A stretch of 64,000 bases of DNA, taken from assembly GCF_002994445.1 (NCBI RefSeq), contig NZ_MRZJ01000005.1, positions 62,001 to 126,000 on the forward strand. Reading direction: 5' to 3'. Positions 62,426 through 64,000 of the stretch are shown here, one piece after another; the stretch's first letter is position 1; every line of letters begins with the position of its first letter. Position numbers and translations under genes: made by a program. Below the pieces are notes generated by a model, which saw only the letters and a program-made list of their open reading frames with translations, made no database searches and was not told the DNA's origin. The DNA is from Staphylococcus simulans. Lineage in GTDB: Bacteria > Bacillota > Bacilli > Staphylococcales > Staphylococcaceae.

Positions 62426-64000
62426 TTATATTGCTTTTAAAATGTCGTAGATTTCATCTTTCGTATCTGCATTAATCAATCTGTCTCGTGTTGCGTCGTC
62501 CATAAGTGTTTTAGAAAGTCTTTGTAATAACTTAAGATGTGTATCGTTACTGTTATTCGGTACGACGATTAAGAACACAATCTTAGGCAATGTGCCGTCT
62601 AGACTTTCCCAATCCACACCGTGTTTGTTTTGCAATACTGCGACTACAGGTTGTTTGACTGCATCTGATTTCGCGTGCGGAATTGCGACATTCATACCAA
62701 TAGCTGTTGTAGATTCAGATTCACGTTTTAATACTGATGTTTTAACTGAATCAAAGTCTTCAACATAGTTTTGATTTTTCAGTTCTGTGATCAATCGATC
62801 AATCACATCATCTCGTTTCATTTCACTGTTTGTTAATTCGATTAAGCTTTTATGGAAAACACTGTTTTCCTTTGTTTCTTGTGTAGTTGTGTCTCCGTGT
62901 ACCGGCTCTGTTTGTGTGTGAGCCTCTTGATTATCAGAAAGTTCTGTTGTTGCACCTGCTCCATCAAGTACAGCCGTCGGTGCATTTTTTTTGAACAATA
63001 ATACAGTTGCTGTGGTGATTAAACTACCGATAATGACAGCAATGAAGAACCATAATACGTGCTCAATGCCTCCTAACACTGCAACAATAGGACCACCGTG
63101 TGCAACTCTGTCTCCTACGCCGCCTAAAGCTGCGATAGCTGCAGCGACCATAGCGCCGATCATGTTGGCAGGGATGATACGAAGCGGGTCTTGTGCTGCG
63201 AATGGAATAGCACCTTCTGTGATACCGAACAGACCCATCGTGAATGAGGCTTTACCCATTTCTTGTTCTGAGTTATTGAATTTACGTTTTTGAATAAATG
63301 TTGCTAAACCTAAACCGATTGGCGGTGTACATACTGCAACCGCAACCATACCCATCACTGCATAGTTGCCTTCAGCAATTAATGCTGAACCGAATAAGAA
63401 AGCAACTTTGTTGACGGGACCGCCCATATCAAAGGCAATCATTGCACCAATAATCAATGCCAGAAGGACAATATTGGCTCCTTGCATACCTTTCAACCAG
63501 CCTGTTAACGCTGTGAATACACCTGAAATCGGTGCACCTATAATAAATACAAAGATTAAACCGACCACTAATGAAGCTAAAATCGGGATAATGATAATCG
63601 GCATAATCGGTGCCATAGCTTTCGGCACTTTGACATTTTTAATCCATTTCGCTACATAACCTGCGATAAATCCGGCTACGATACCGCCTAAGAATCCTGC
63701 ACCTGCTTCACTGCCGTAGAAACTTCCGTCAGCTGCAATAGCACCGCCGATCATACCTGGAACTAGCCCTGGTTTATCCGCAATACTATAGGCGATGTAA
63801 CCTGCTAAGATAGGAACCATAAAGCTGAATGATAAGCCCCCGATTTTTTCTATAGATTTCCAGAATGAATCATCTGGAATAACTAAACCTTTTGCGGAAG
63901 GTTCTCCTCCAAGTGTTAAAGCAATTGCAATCAGCAAACCGCCGACAACGATAAATGGAACCATGAAAGATACACCGTTCATTAAGTGTTGATAGACCAT
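62426..64000 (-). CDS. PTS fructose/mannose-type permease, IIC-IIA part, N-terminus beyond window
   Basis: 524 residues are visible and the frame remains open at the window edge, where an IIB or IIA domain is expected further upstream. The IIC membrane domain runs to about residue 335 (start SFMVPFIVVGGLLIAIALTLGG, then the loop FDMGGPVNKVAFLFG near 190 and FGITEGAIPFAAQDPLRIIPANMIG near 258); a charged linker (about 345-378) follows, then a IIA domain of the fructose class with the phosphorylated His in MNVAIPHAKSD near 440. The neighbour manA favours mannose as the sugar; fructose is the alternative. Confidence 0.88.
   Translation of the reverse strand: MVYQHLMNGVSFMVPFIVVGGLLIAIALTLGGEPSAKGLVIPDDSFWKSIEKIGGLSFSFMVPILAGYIAYSIADKPGLVPGMIGGAIAADGSFYGSEAGAGFLGGIVAGFIAGYVAKWIKNVKVPKAMAPIMPIIIIPILASLVVGLIFVFIIGAPISGVFTALTGWLKGMQGANIVLLALIIGAMIAFDMGGPVNKVAFLFGSALIAEGNYAVMGMVAVAVCTPPIGLGLATFIQKRKFNNSEQEMGKASFTMGLFGITEGAIPFAAQDPLRIIPANMIGAMVAAAIAALGGVGDRVAHGGPIVAVLGGIEHVLWFFIAVIIGSLITTATVLLFKKNAPTAVLDGAGATTELSDNQEAHTQTEPVHGDTTTQETKENSVFHKSLIELTNSEMKRDDVIDRLITELKNQNYVEDFDSVKTSVLKRESESTTAIGMNVAIPHAKSDAVKQPVVAVLQNKHGVDWESLDGTLPKIVFLIVVPNNSNDTHLKLLQRLSKTLMDDATRDRLINADTKDEIYDILKAI

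Overview
The window reads as chromosomal DNA of a low-GC Gram-positive bacterium, most likely a Staphylococcus other than S. aureus (a S. simulans/S. carnosus-type species is a guess). The pointers are a LytM-type endopeptidase, an IsaB-family secreted protein, a YSIRK-like lipase, a sphingomyelinase of the beta-haemolysin family, a HypR-MerA pair and a staphylococcal-style nan cluster. No rRNA, tRNA, CRISPR array, insertion sequence or prophage was seen. Most of it is metabolic and regulatory chromosome, with three small islands of accessory character.

Layout. 1-2.4 kb: an SF1 helicase (cut by the window edge) divergent from a NERD nuclease-like protein. 2.6-10.2 kb: an M20 peptidase, then an anaerobic-respiration-like unit of a three-domain flavin reductase (OYE + covalent-FMN + fumarate-reductase-like), an MFS transporter and the flavin transferase ApbE, with a Rex operator and a cre site in front of the reductase; a decayed alcohol dehydrogenase sits between reductase and apbE. 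10.4-14.6 kb: a DUF4242 protein, a broken bacteriocin-like gene with a small membrane partner, a cupin, PerR-type katA and a conserved small protein. 14.8-18.8 kb: SAM hydrolase plus a complete ECF transporter. 19-24.2 kb: DUF418 protein, TauE/SafE transporter, TetR regulator and a three-gene carnitine-to-betaine operon. 24.3-32.2 kb: two TPM-domain proteins, a zinc-ribbon protein, a CitMHS transporter, lytM and several small membrane proteins.

32.3-34.3 kb: an XRE-ImmA/IrrE metallopeptidase with a partner of unknown function. 34.5-38.9 kb: an SSADH-like dehydrogenase, a WYL regulator, and the hypochlorite-stress pair hypR-merA. 39-45.1 kb: a complete sialic acid pathway (nanT, nanA, nanK, nanR, nanE, nagB) whose two regulatory regions share a 15-bp palindrome, a likely NanR operator. 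45.1-48.2 kb: amino-acid permease with a class-I-amidotransferase-like hydrolase, then an autoregulated-looking MarR operon. 48.3-51.4 kb: secreted lipase followed by an unlisted 21-codon ORF with a near-ideal ribosome site and its own terminator, and the sphingomyelinase. 52-55.4 kb: ribose uptake and catabolism (rbsU-rbsD-rbsK, rbsR) with an RbsR-type operator and cre. 55.5-64 kb: argD with an ARG box, a yjdJ/yjdI-like divergent pair, a PBP4-like carboxypeptidase, a cytosine-deaminase-like amidohydrolase, isaB-like gene, manA and a PTS permease cut by the window end.

Taken together the window shows sugar and host-glycan use under carbon catabolite control (cre sites at nan, rbs, the citrate-type transporter and the flavin reductase), redox and oxidant sensing (Rex, PerR, HypR), and envelope/secreted functions. 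All operator calls are by eye against remembered consensus sequences.
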